Assembly (NCBI RefSeq): GCF_005116465.1
Contig: NZ_SWBM01000010.1
Location: 27,386 to 91,385, forward strand
Length of the DNA: 64,000 bases
Source of the DNA: Robertmurraya kyonggiensis
GTDB taxonomy: Bacteria > Bacillota > Bacilli > Bacillales > Cytobacillaceae
Direction: 5' to 3'
The translations under genes and the position numbers were made by a program. Below the pieces are notes generated by a model that had not been told where the DNA came from, ran no database searches, and saw only the letters and a list, made by a program, of their open reading frames with translations. Positions within the stretch are counted from its first letter, which is position 1. Each line of letters opens with the position of its first letter. Below are positions 36,211 through 44,336 of the stretch, piece by piece.

Positions 36211-38271
36211 ATGCGAAAATTTATCATTTCGTTTCTAGCAATTACACTCTTTTTGACTGGAATTCCGATCTCAGGAGCAACGGCAGCTTCGGGTATCACT
36301 GATTTAGTGATTGATCTTAATGTTCCGCAGGTTACGAGAGATGTTAAGGATAACAAACTAGATTTGAATGGACTTCATGTTTATGAGGATGGCCACTTTA
36401 TGCTTGCATCTGAAAACTTAAAATGGAAGTCTTCTAATAAAAATGTTGCCTTTGTGTCTCAAGATGGAGAAGTAACTTTAACCGGTCACAATGGGAAAAC
36501 ATTTATCTCTGTCACGGATGGCAGCAATAACGACAGAATTTCAATTCAATATAAGGGAAATCAGGACAAAATTCTTGTTAAGAAAGAGAAAGGTGCACGT
36601 TACGACCTGATCGAGAATGCAATCGAGCACATGTCAATGGAAGAAAAGGTCGGACAAATGCTCATGCCTGACTTTAGAAATTGGAATGGCCAAAATGTAA
36701 CGGTCATGAATGACGAAATTGCCCAGCTTGTAAAGAATTATCATCTTGGTGGTGTCATTTTATTCCGTGAAAATACGGTAACCGCAGATCAAACAACTAG
36801 ACTAGTGAGTGCTTATCAGGAAGCGGCAGAAAAGTACGGCCTGATCATTTCCATTGACCAAGAAGGTGGAATTGTTACACGTCTTCAAACAGGTACAGAT
36901 TTTCCTGGGAACATGGCGCTTGGAGCGACACGCTCTGAAGAGCTAGCCGAAAAAGTTGGGAAGGCGATTGGCGAAGAGCTGAACGCCCTTGGGATTAATA
37001 TGAATTTTGGACCTGTGCTGGATGTAAACAATAATCCAGATAATCCGGTAATCGGGGTACGCTCTTTTAGTGAGGACCCTGAGTTAGTATCGAACCTAGG
37101 AAATGCGTATATTAAGGGGCTCCATGAAACGGGTACTGCGGCAACGGCAAAGCATTTTCCAGGCCATGGAGATACGGCTACTGATTCACATGTAGGACTT
37201 CCATCGGTCCCTCACGATCTTGAACGGTTGAAAGAAGTAGAATTATATCCTTTCCAACAGGCAATGAATGAGGGAATTGATGCGATTATGACAGCACACG
37301 TGACATTCCCCAAAATTGATGATACAAAAGCAATTTCTAAAAAAGATGGAACAGAAGTTGCGGTACCAGGTACTCTTTCTCAAAAAATATTAACTGGTCT
37401 TGTGCGTGAAGAAATGGGCTTTAACGGAGTTATCGTCACGGATGCGATGAATATGGGGGCCATTGCAGAACATTTTGGACCTGTTGATGCGGCAATTCGT
37501 GCTGTCAAAGCAGGTGCAGACATTCTTTTAATGCCGGTTGGGATTGAAGCGGTAGCGAACGGACTTTATGATGCTGTGAACTCAGGCGATATTTCAGAAG
37601 ATCGTTTAGAGCAATCCGTTGAGAGAGTTCTAACTCTGAAGTTAAATAGGGGTATCGTTAAAGCTGAAGTTGAGAAGAGCCTCGATGAAAAGGTAGCGAA
37701 TGCACTTAGAGTAGTAGGTTCAGCTGAACATAAAGCAGTTGAAAAAGAAGCAGCAGAAAAATCCATTACGCTTGTGAAAAATGATTCTGTTCTACCGCTC
37801 AATGTTTCATCGGAAGATAAAATTGTTGTCGTTGGTGGATCTGGGTACTCCATAAACCTTCTTGCAGCAGAGGTTCAAAAGCACCACCCTGGCGCCGTTT
37901 ACATCAATGCCTCAGACAAACTGACAGCTGCACAATTAGCACAAGTACAAGGTGCAAAATATATCATTGCCGGCACATACACGTCTAGCGTGAGTGGCAG
38001 ATCACAAAATGCTAGTCAAATGGTGATGACGAGACAACTTATAGAGACTGGTATACCTGTCATAGCTGTTGGCGCAAGAAATCCATATGACGTTATGTCC
38101 TTCCTAGATGTAGACGCCTACCTTGTTCAATATGGTTTCAAACCAGCAAGTTTTGCAGCAACAGCAAACACCATTTTTGGTCAAAACAATCCAACTGGAA
38201 AACTTCCAGTCACCATTTACAACCATGATGGCAGTGTATTATATGGATTTGATCACGGGTTAGGATACTAA
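36211..38271 (+). CDS. nagZ: Secreted beta-N-acetylglucosaminidase NagZ (GH3)
   Basis: A 686-residue family GH3 enzyme that cuts GlcNAc from the ends of peptidoglycan chains. A signal peptide (residues 1-27) is followed by an Ig-like domain (about 30-125), the barrel with the NagZ motif KHFPGHGDTATDSHVGLP (catalytic Asp325/His327 pair) and the nucleophile Asp411 in VIVTDAMNMGA, and a C-terminal alpha/beta domain as in Gram-positive NagZ. AGGAGGAG precedes the ATG, 18 bases after amiE. It acts outside the cell, ahead of AmiE and NamZ. Confidence 0.93.
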   Translation: MRKFIISFLAITLFLTGIPISGATAASGITDLVIDLNVPQVTRDVKDNKLDLNGLHVYEDGHFMLASENLKWKSSNKNVAFVSQDGEVTLTGHNGKTFISVTDGSNNDRISIQYKGNQDKILVKKEKGARYDLIENAIEHMSMEEKVGQMLMPDFRNWNGQNVTVMNDEIAQLVKNYHLGGVILFRENTVTADQTTRLVSAYQEAAEKYGLIISIDQEGGIVTRLQTGTDFPGNMALGATRSEELAEKVGKAIGEELNALGINMNFGPVLDVNNNPDNPVIGVRSFSEDPELVSNLGNAYIKGLHETGTAATAKHFPGHGDTATDSHVGLPSVPHDLERLKEVELYPFQQAMNEGIDAIMTAHVTFPKIDDTKAISKKDGTEVAVPGTLSQKILTGLVREEMGFNGVIVTDAMNMGAIAEHFGPVDAAIRAVKAGADILLMPVGIEAVANGLYDAVNSGDISEDRLEQSVERVLTLKLNRGIVKAEVEKSLDEKVANALRVVGSAEHKAVEKEAAEKSITLVKNDSVLPLNVSSEDKIVVVGGSGYSINLLAAEVQKHHPGAVYINASDKLTAAQLAQVQGAKYIIAGTYTSSVSGRSQNASQMVMTRQLIETGIPVIAVGARNPYDVMSFLDVDAYLVQYGFKPASFAATANTIFGQNNPTGKLPVTIYNHDGSVLYGFDHGLGY

Positions 38272-38341
38272 GGAATAGATAACGGGGTATCTAGTCTTCT
38301 AGGAGGATGGCTATTTTCCCTAAACATGAGGAGGGGAAGTC

Positions 38342-39592
38342 TTGAAAAAGTGGATCTCAGGTTTATTGGTTCTAGTTCTATTACTATCTACAGTTTCAGC
38401 AGCTGTTGCAAAAAACGATAAAGAGAAGAAAAAGGAAAAATTCCGGTTAGGCGTAGAGGTTTTGCTGAAGGATAAGATTGATTTGATCAAGGGTAAGCAG
38501 GTCGGCTTAATCACGAATCCAACCGGGGTTGATCAAAACGTAACCAGTATTGTCGATTTGCTCTTCAATCATCCCGATGTGAATCTAACTGCTCTTTATG
38601 GCCCCGAGCATGGTGTTCGTGGAAGTGCTCAGGCCGGTGAATATGTTGAACAATATACGGATGAAAAAACAGGGCTTCCAGTTTACAGTCTATATGGGCA
38701 GACGAAGAAGCCGACACCCGAAATGCTAAGCAATGTTGATGTATTGTTATTTGATATCCAAGACGTGGGGGCGCGTTTTTATACCTATATATATACCATG
38801 GCCCTTGCGATGGAAGCGGCAAAAGAGAATAATATCCCAATTATCGTTCTAGACCGTCCAAATCCAATCAGCGGGACAAAAGTCGAAGGACCTGTGCTTG
38901 AAGATAAGTACTCTTCTTTCATAGGTGAGTATCCGATTCCTGTTCGCCACGGGATGACGATCGGGGAGTTAGCCAAGCTTTTCAATAGAGAATTTGAAAT
39001 TGGAGCAGATTTAACTGTTGTGGAAATGGAAGGCTGGAAGCGGAATACGTATTATGATGAAACGCCATTAGAATGGGTCCTTCCGTCTCCAAACATGCCA
39101 ACATTAGAAACTGCGGTTGTCTACACAGGGGCTGCCCTAATCGAAGGAACCAATGTTTCCGAGGGAAGAGGAACAACAAAGCCATTCGAATTGATTGGAG
39201 CACCGTTCATAAATAGCGACGACTTAGCTTCCGAATTAAACTCTTACAAATTACCTGGTGTCACATTCCGTGCTGCATCTTTTATACCGACCTTCTCGAA
39301 GCATGCGAATGTTTTAAGCCATGGAATTCAAATTCATGTGACAGATAGACACTTGTTCAAGCCGTTTGAAACAGGATTGTATATCGTAAAAACAATCCAT
39401 GATATGTACCCGAACGACTTCCAATTTAGAGCACCAAGTTCAGCAGGAATCTCCTTCTTTGATAATCTTGTTGGGAATGGTTCCGTCCGTGCTGGTATTG
39501 AAGCTGGAAAGAGTGTAGAAGAAATGCAAGCAGCATGGCAAGCGGATTTAGATGAATTTAAAGAGGTTCGTGAAAAGTATTTATTGTATTAA
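38342..39592 (+). CDS. namZ: Secreted exo-beta-N-acetylmuramidase NamZ (DUF1343, GH171)
   Basis: A 416-residue protein with a signal peptide (MKKWISGLLVLVLLLSTVSA) and the DUF1343 fold: GPEHGVRGSAQAGE, LFDIQDVGARFYTYIYTM, LDRPNPISG and EGRGTTKPFE are typical. NamZ releases MurNAc from the non-reducing ends of glycan chains, working with NagZ and AmiE. Start is TTG 38342 after GAGGAGGGG. Downstream an imperfect hairpin (39597-39625) may be a terminator shared with the converging gene at 39716. No murQ, murP or murR is in the window. Confidence 0.92.
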   Translation: MKKWISGLLVLVLLLSTVSAAVAKNDKEKKKEKFRLGVEVLLKDKIDLIKGKQVGLITNPTGVDQNVTSIVDLLFNHPDVNLTALYGPEHGVRGSAQAGEYVEQYTDEKTGLPVYSLYGQTKKPTPEMLSNVDVLLFDIQDVGARFYTYIYTMALAMEAAKENNIPIIVLDRPNPISGTKVEGPVLEDKYSSFIGEYPIPVRHGMTIGELAKLFNREFEIGADLTVVEMEGWKRNTYYDETPLEWVLPSPNMPTLETAVVYTGAALIEGTNVSEGRGTTKPFELIGAPFINSDDLASELNSYKLPGVTFRAASFIPTFSKHANVLSHGIQIHVTDRHLFKPFETGLYIVKTIHDMYPNDFQFRAPSSAGISFFDNLVGNGSVRAGIEAGKSVEEMQAAWQADLDEFKEVREKYLLY

Positions 39593-39596
39593 CAGG

Positions 39597-39630
39597 AAGA
39601 GGGCCCTTTTTTGAGAGGCCCCTTCTTTGC
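39597..39630. terminator. Weak hairpin after namZ
   Basis: AAGAGGGCC and GGCCCCTTCTT can form an imperfect stem, followed by a short T-rich stretch. It sits between the converging namZ and YVTN genes. Weak evidence. Confidence 0.4.
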
Positions 39631-39715
39631 CTTGGCTTTTACTTGTTTTAGGTCACTTGTGGGATCTGGCTACCCGGTAACAATTACGCGGGGGCCTCAA
39701 TACGGTGCAAGGTGG

Positions 39716-40966
39716 TTATGTTCCGTCACATACTTGTCCAATCGCGATTCCCCTTGGACCACTTCCGACTAGGATTGTAGCGATTACCGTATTTGTGGTT
39801 GTGTCAATTACCGACACAGAACCAGAACCAGAATTTGTGACATACACAAGTGAGCCATCAGGTGTGACAGCAATTCCCCTTGGAATGCTACCCACAGGGA
39901 TTGTGTCAATTACTGTATTTGTCATGGTGTCGATCACTGACACGTTGCCACTGTTAAAATTAGAAACATATGCGCGTGTTCCATCTGGTGTAATTACTAT
40001 TCCTTCAGGACTGTCACCAACTGGGATGGTATCAATCACTGTATTGGATGCTGTATCAATGACCACAACCGTATCATTTAATTCAATTGTGACATACGCA
40101 CGTGTTCCATCTGGCGTGATCGCTATCATGTTTGGAGCACCGCCAACCGGGATTGTTGCAATTACCGTATTTGTCGCAGTGTTAATCACTGAGATCGAAC
40201 CGGATTGATTGGAAACATATGCACGTGTTCCATCAGGTGTAAAGGCAATTCCAAACGGCGACCCGCCCACTGGGATAGTGGCGATCACCATGTTAATTGA
40301 CGTATCAATTACTGATACCGAGGCGCTGGCTTCATTTGAGACATAGGCACGTGTCCCATCAGGTGTGATGGCCACTCCTATTGGAGCATTTTGAACAGGA
40401 ATTGTGGCTATAACGGTATTTGTCATGGTATCGATCACTGATACGGTATCCCCCTGGATATTTGTGATATAGACTAGTGTCCCATCTGGTGTAATAGCGG
40501 CTCCAAACGGTTGATCCCCAACTGGGATTGTTGCGATTACAGTATTTGTTGCGGTATCGATAACTGAAACTGTATCACTTCCACCATTTGTGACATATGC
40601 CAAGACATCACAAACAAGTGGTGGAGGAGCTACGTTACAAAGACTTCGGTACAGTGTGATGCAGTATGTTCCGCTGTCCCCTACGCCTGCGGTAATGGTC
40701 AAGGAAGTCGGGCTATTCACAGATTGAGTATCCGTATTGCCTGGTGATGCGCTCAAAGTTATTGGTTGGGTAGCGTCTCCTGTAGCGGTCACTGTTCCTG
40801 AACTGAAAGTGTCGTTAAACAATTGAAATGTTCCTGAACGATAACTGCCAGCTGTGGCACTCCATACTTCTGTGCTGTCTAAGGGACCATTAAAGTTTCC
40901 GCACAGGATCTCTTGAACAATCGGACATGGTGGACAACAGCTTCCTCTGTTTTTTTTCGATTTCAT
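39716..40966 (-). CDS. Ena-like domain fused to seven-repeat YVTN beta-propeller
   Basis: A 416-residue protein with two parts. Residues about 1-135: short lysine-rich start, a CC pair followed ten residues later by C (SCCPPCPIVQEILC), a beta-rich domain and the ending GTYCITLY. The same domain makes up the whole 109-residue neighbour at 41004. I read it as related to endospore-appendage (Ena, DUF3992) subunits, by the CC...C and GxxC...Y motifs. Residues about 145-416: seven repeats of about 40 residues with VSVIDTxTNTVIATIPVG and AITPDGTRAYVSN, a YVTN-type seven-bladed propeller; VCD occurs at both its ends. No signal peptide. AAGGAGGTGG lies upstream. Function unknown; a spore-surface tip or adhesin role is a guess. 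Confidence 0.7.
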   Translation of the reverse strand: MKSKKNRGSCCPPCPIVQEILCGNFNGPLDSTEVWSATAGSYRSGTFQLFNDTFSSGTVTATGDATQPITLSASPGNTDTQSVNSPTSLTITAGVGDSGTYCITLYRSLCNVAPPPLVCDVLAYVTNGGSDTVSVIDTATNTVIATIPVGDQPFGAAITPDGTLVYITNIQGDTVSVIDTMTNTVIATIPVQNAPIGVAITPDGTRAYVSNEASASVSVIDTSINMVIATIPVGGSPFGIAFTPDGTRAYVSNQSGSISVINTATNTVIATIPVGGAPNMIAITPDGTRAYVTIELNDTVVVIDTASNTVIDTIPVGDSPEGIVITPDGTRAYVSNFNSGNVSVIDTMTNTVIDTIPVGSIPRGIAVTPDGSLVYVTNSGSGSVSVIDTTTNTVIATILVGSGPRGIAIGQVCDGT

Positions 40967-41003
40967 TTTTATCCACCTCCTTAAAATGAAATAAGCTCCT
41001 ACC

Positions 41004-41333
41004 TTAAGCTAAGACACGCTTGTACAATGTAATACAGTACGTCCCACTGTCACCATCAGCTGAAGTAATTGTAAACGAAGTCGGATTGTTGACAGATTGG
41101 GTATCAGTATTCCCTGGTGCAGAGCTTAAAGCGATGGCAGGTGTTGCGTCTCCTGCTGCTGTGACAGGCCCAGTGCTTCCACTAGAATTGAATAGCTGAA
41201 ATGTTCCAGCGATGTAGGCACCAGCTGGGGCACTCCAAACTTCTTCAGCTGTTAATGCTCCACTAAAGTTTCCACAAAATTCTTCTTGGAAAATCTCCGG
41301 CTCGGGACAACAACCACTTGAATTACAAGACAT
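41004..41333 (-). CDS. Small Ena-like (DUF3992-type) protein
   Basis: A 109-residue protein consisting of a CC...C N-terminal connector (GCCPEPEIFQEEFC, ten residues between CC and C), a Ser/Thr/Gly/Ala-rich beta domain and the ending SGTYCITLYKRVLA. Ena subunits of Bacillus cereus group spores have an N-terminal ZXnCCXmC and a C-terminal GX2-3CX4Y motif as I recall; here the last spacing is CX3Y. It is clearly homologous to the N-terminal domain of the gene at 39716 (shared GTFQLFN, PGNTDTQSVN, GDSGTYCITLY). AAGGAGA lies upstream. The Ena assignment is inference; if right, it would self-assemble into fibres through disulfides. Confidence 0.65.
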   Translation of the reverse strand: MSCNSSGCCPEPEIFQEEFCGNFSGALTAEEVWSAPAGAYIAGTFQLFNSSGSTGPVTAAGDATPAIALSSAPGNTDTQSVNNPTSFTITSADGDSGTYCITLYKRVLA

Positions 41334-41551
41334 TGAACATTCTCCTTTTCTTAAGTAGTAAAAGATAGATTTAGGGTTCTCTCTACAAACATAAGTGGTT
41401 AAAATCTTGTGCTTATATGTAGAGATAAATGAGTATAAGGGTTTTCTATCTTTTCTATTACTAGAATATTGAAGAGAGTTTAAAAGGAGTGTATGCTTGT
41501 CCAGCTTAATTGAAATATGTTATTTCATTAAACGATAACTATAACTCTCCT

Positions 41552-42019
41552 TTATTCAACCGGTTCGTGATGATGGAAGGGTAGAACTTTATAAAGAGTA
41601 ATGCAGTAAGTGCCATTGGAACCAGGAGGGGCATTGATTGTAAAAGAAGTTGGGTTTATGGCTGCTCTAGAAATCGTAAAGCCTGGTCTGACTGCTGGGA
41701 GGATAATAGATGGAGTAGCATCGATAGACACCGTTACATCGGCAACACTACTTGAGGAATTGAAAACTTGAAAGGTTCCCTGTAGATAATGGTTGGAAGG
41801 AGCCTGCCAAACCATTTCTTCTCCATCAGTAAAATTCCCGCAAAATTCTTCTTTGATAATAGTGCAGGACTGCGTATGATTGTGATGATGGTCGTGTTCA
41901 TTATCATGGTCATGATCGTGTGTGTGATGGTGCTCGAGATCGATTTTCTTAATTATGTTAAAAACACATAGTTCTTTTGGCCATAATAACCAACATGACC
42001 GAATGAGTTTATGAAGCAT
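41552..42019 (-). CDS. Ena-like protein with histidine-rich insert
   Basis: A 155-residue protein. The C-terminal 100 residues match the domain of its two neighbours (EEFCGNF, VWQAPSNHYLQGTFQVFN, GTYCITLYK). The N-terminal 50 residues are different: a hydrophobic stretch with two Cys, then a His/Asp-rich run (14 His within about 24 residues, around HDHDHDNEHDHHHNH), which could bind metal. Only one Cys, not CC, precedes the domain (QSCTIIKEEFC). AGAGGTG lies upstream and a sigma-K-like promoter lies 37 bases before the start, so it is the likely first gene of a sporulation-stage cluster. Confidence 0.6.
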   Translation of the reverse strand: MLHKLIRSCWLLWPKELCVFNIIKKIDLEHHHTHDHDHDNEHDHHHNHTQSCTIIKEEFCGNFTDGEEMVWQAPSNHYLQGTFQVFNSSSSVADVTVSIDATPSIILPAVRPGFTISRAAINPTSFTINAPPGSNGTYCITLYKVLPFHHHEPVE

Positions 42020-42055
42020 TAAACTACACCTCTTCTTTCGTAAACATGATTACCC

Positions 42056-42084
42056 TATTTTATGGGACGTGTCTTTAAATGGTG
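42056..42084 (-). promoter_or_regulatory. Sigma-K-like promoter before the Ena-like cluster
   Basis: On the minus strand CACC (-35, at 42081-42084), 16-base spacer and CATAAAATA (-10, at 42056-42064). This fits the sigma-K pattern (mACm, 16 bases, CATAnnnTA) and would start transcription in the late mother cell, which is when spore coat and appendage genes are made. Confidence 0.6.
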
Positions 42085-42232
42085 TTAGGTAAATTGGAAA
42101 AAATGATAGAGGAATTACTAGGTTAAAAACATTTGAACAAGCGGATTTATAAATCATTTGGATATTAATGATTAAGCTTGCTCTACCATTTCTGTAAATG
42201 AATACCTTCCTTATTTTTGAGAAACACTACTT

Positions 42233-42253
42233 TTGTCATTATGCGTGCGACAA
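42233..42253 (+). promoter_or_regulatory. Candidate MtlR operator
   Basis: TTGTC (42233-42237) and GACAA (42249-42253) form an interrupted inverted repeat with 11 bases between, just before the mtlA promoter. This resembles the TTG...CAA operators of mannitol activators, but the inner bases match poorly. Confidence 0.45.
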
Positions 42254-42271
42254 TTATGGGTTTTCACTTTG

Positions 42272-42300
42272 TTGATGGTGCTTTCATTTTAGGTTACGAT
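42272..42300 (+). promoter_or_regulatory. Promoter of the mannitol operon
   Basis: TTGATG (42272-42277), 17-base spacer, TACGAT (42295-42300), 34 bases before the mtlA start. Its weak -10 box fits a promoter that needs an activator such as MtlR. Confidence 0.55.
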
Positions 42301-42334
42301 GATAGTCGACTCGAAAATTAAAGGAGAGAGTAAC

Positions 42335-44245
42335 ATGTCTCAGTCTAATATAAAAGTGGCTGTACAGAAGTTTGGAAACTTCTTAAGTTCCATGGTTATG
42401 CCGAATATCTCAGCATTTATCGCATGGGGTTTAATTACAGCACTATTCATACCTACAGGCTTCTGGCCAAATGAAAGCCTTGCCAATATGGTTGACCCAA
42501 TGGTCAAATATCTATTACCAATTATTATCGGATATACAGGTGGTAAGCTTGTACACGACCAGCGTGGAGCTGTTGTTGGTGCAATTGCAACAATGGGGGT
42601 TATCGCAGGTTCAGAAATCCCAATGTTCCTTGGTGCAATGGTTATGGGTCCACTTGGTGGATGGGTAATCAAAATGTTCGACAAGTGGATCGAAGGAAAG
42701 GTTCGTGCAGGCTTTGAAATGCTTGTGAACAACTTCTCTGCTGGAATTCTAGGTGCAATCCTTGCGATTCTTTCATTCTTAGGAATTGGCCCAGTTATTT
42801 CTACGTTTACAGATTGGTTAGTAGCAGGAGTTGACTGGTTAGTTGGAACAGGACTTCTACCATTAACAAGTATCTTAATCGAACCAGCGAAAGTATTGTT
42901 CTTGAACAATGCAATCAATCACGGTGTTCTTTCACCGATTGGTGTCGAACAAGTAAAAGAAACTGGACAATCTATTTTGTTCCTTCTTGAAGCAAACCCT
43001 GGACCTGGTATTGGTGTCCTACTTGCTTATATGTTCTTTGGAAAAGGGGCTGCAAAAAAATCAGCACCTGGTGCAGGAATTATTCACTTCTTTGGTGGTA
43101 TACATGAGATTTACTTCCCGTATATTCTAATGCGTCCACTTCTTATTGTTGCAGTTATCCTTGGTGGAATGAGCGGTGTGTTCACATTAGTTATGCTTGG
43201 TGGCGGATTATTCGCTCCATCATCACCAGGAAGTATTCTTGCGATTACAGCGGTAACACCTCATCATGCAAGTGCGTATATTGCTAACTTTGCTGGTGTT
43301 ATCGTAGCAGGAGTTGTATCATTCATCGTTTCATCCTTTATCTTAAAAACAGGTAAGCAAAGCGAAGATGATATTGAAGCTGCTACTCAAAAAATGCAAG
43401 AAATGAAAGGCAAGAAAAGCTCGGTTGCAGGTGCTTTAACAGAGAACCAAGGAGCTATGCCTGATAACGTTTCAAAAATTATCTTTGCTTGTGATGCGGG
43501 AATGGGTTCAAGTGCAATGGGTGCATCACTTCTTCGTAAAAAAGTAAAAGAAGCTGGAATCAATGTGAATGTAACAAATACATCTATCAGTAATCTTCCA
43601 GCTGATGCGCAAATCGTTATTACGCAAGAAGAATTAACGCCAAGAGCGCGCAAACAAGTACCAAATGCTTATCATATTTCAGTGGACAACTTCTTATCTA
43701 GCCCTGAGTACGATAATTTAATTAGTAAGTTACAATTCCCAGCTAATTCTGAACTTCATGAAATTGTCGATGATGCAGAAGAAGCGGGTACGGATAACGT
43801 AGAACAGGAAAACCATTCAGATGATTTACTTCGTCCGGAAAATGTCTTCATTAACAAAGAATTTGCTAATAAAGAAGAAGCCATCCGTTTTGCTGGTAGA
43901 GCATTAGTCGATGCAGGTTATGTCGATGAGAGCTATATTGAAGCAATGATTGAACGTGATAACATGACTTCTACTTATATGGGTAACGATGTTGCGATTC
44001 CACACGGTACAGAAGATGCAAAGAAGGCAGTATTGAAATCTGGTTTCACGGTTCTTCAGATTCCAAACGGTGTAGATTTTGATGGTCAAAAAGTTCGTCT
44101 TGTTTTCGGTATCGCTGGAAAAGACGGCACACATCTTGAAATCTTATCTGGAATTGCAGTAACTTGCTCAGATATGGAAAATATCGAAAAATTGGTTAGT
44201 GCAAAGACTGCACAGGAAATTATCGATATTCTTGGCAAGAAATAA
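42335..44245 (+). CDS. mtlA: Mannitol PTS transporter EIICBA (MtlA), fused
   Basis: A 636-residue mannitol permease that imports and phosphorylates mannitol. EIIC: membrane part to about residue 340. EIIB: phosphocysteine in IIFACDAGMGSSAMGASL. EIIA: C-terminal domain with phosphohistidine in YMGNDVAIPHGTEDAKKAV. B. subtilis and Geobacillus have EIIA as a separate MtlF; here it is fused, as in E. coli. Start at ATG 42335 after AAAGGAGAG; an earlier in-frame ATG at 42299 precedes that site. A terminator follows, then mtlR. Confidence 0.95.
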   Translation: MSQSNIKVAVQKFGNFLSSMVMPNISAFIAWGLITALFIPTGFWPNESLANMVDPMVKYLLPIIIGYTGGKLVHDQRGAVVGAIATMGVIAGSEIPMFLGAMVMGPLGGWVIKMFDKWIEGKVRAGFEMLVNNFSAGILGAILAILSFLGIGPVISTFTDWLVAGVDWLVGTGLLPLTSILIEPAKVLFLNNAINHGVLSPIGVEQVKETGQSILFLLEANPGPGIGVLLAYMFFGKGAAKKSAPGAGIIHFFGGIHEIYFPYILMRPLLIVAVILGGMSGVFTLVMLGGGLFAPSSPGSILAITAVTPHHASAYIANFAGVIVAGVVSFIVSSFILKTGKQSEDDIEAATQKMQEMKGKKSSVAGALTENQGAMPDNVSKIIFACDAGMGSSAMGASLLRKKVKEAGINVNVTNTSISNLPADAQIVITQEELTPRARKQVPNAYHISVDNFLSSPEYDNLISKLQFPANSELHEIVDDAEEAGTDNVEQENHSDDLLRPENVFINKEFANKEEAIRFAGRALVDAGYVDESYIEAMIERDNMTSTYMGNDVAIPHGTEDAKKAVLKSGFTVLQIPNGVDFDGQKVRLVFGIAGKDGTHLEILSGIAVTCSDMENIEKLVSAKTAQEIIDILGKK

Positions 44246-44265
44246 ATGATATGAACTGGCTGAAT

Positions 44266-44296
44266 AGAAAAGCGTATATTTGCGCTTTTCTTTTCA
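44266..44296 (+). terminator. Terminator between mtlA and mtlR
   Basis: AGAAAAGCG (44266-44274) pairs with CGCTTTTCT (44283-44291), loop of eight bases, then TTTC. It would lower mtlR and mtlD expression relative to mtlA. Confidence 0.75.
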
Positions 44297-44336
44297 GCGT
44301 TTTTCGTCACTTTACTTTAGGAACGAGTTGATAACT

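Noticed and set aside
39705..40208. Plus-strand open frame opposite the propeller gene
   Set aside because: It mirrors the repeats of the minus-strand gene, which has a good ribosome-binding site and a recognised fold.
42340..42918. Minus-strand open frame inside mtlA
   Set aside because: Shadow of the membrane-domain coding sequence; no ribosome-binding site and no family resemblance.
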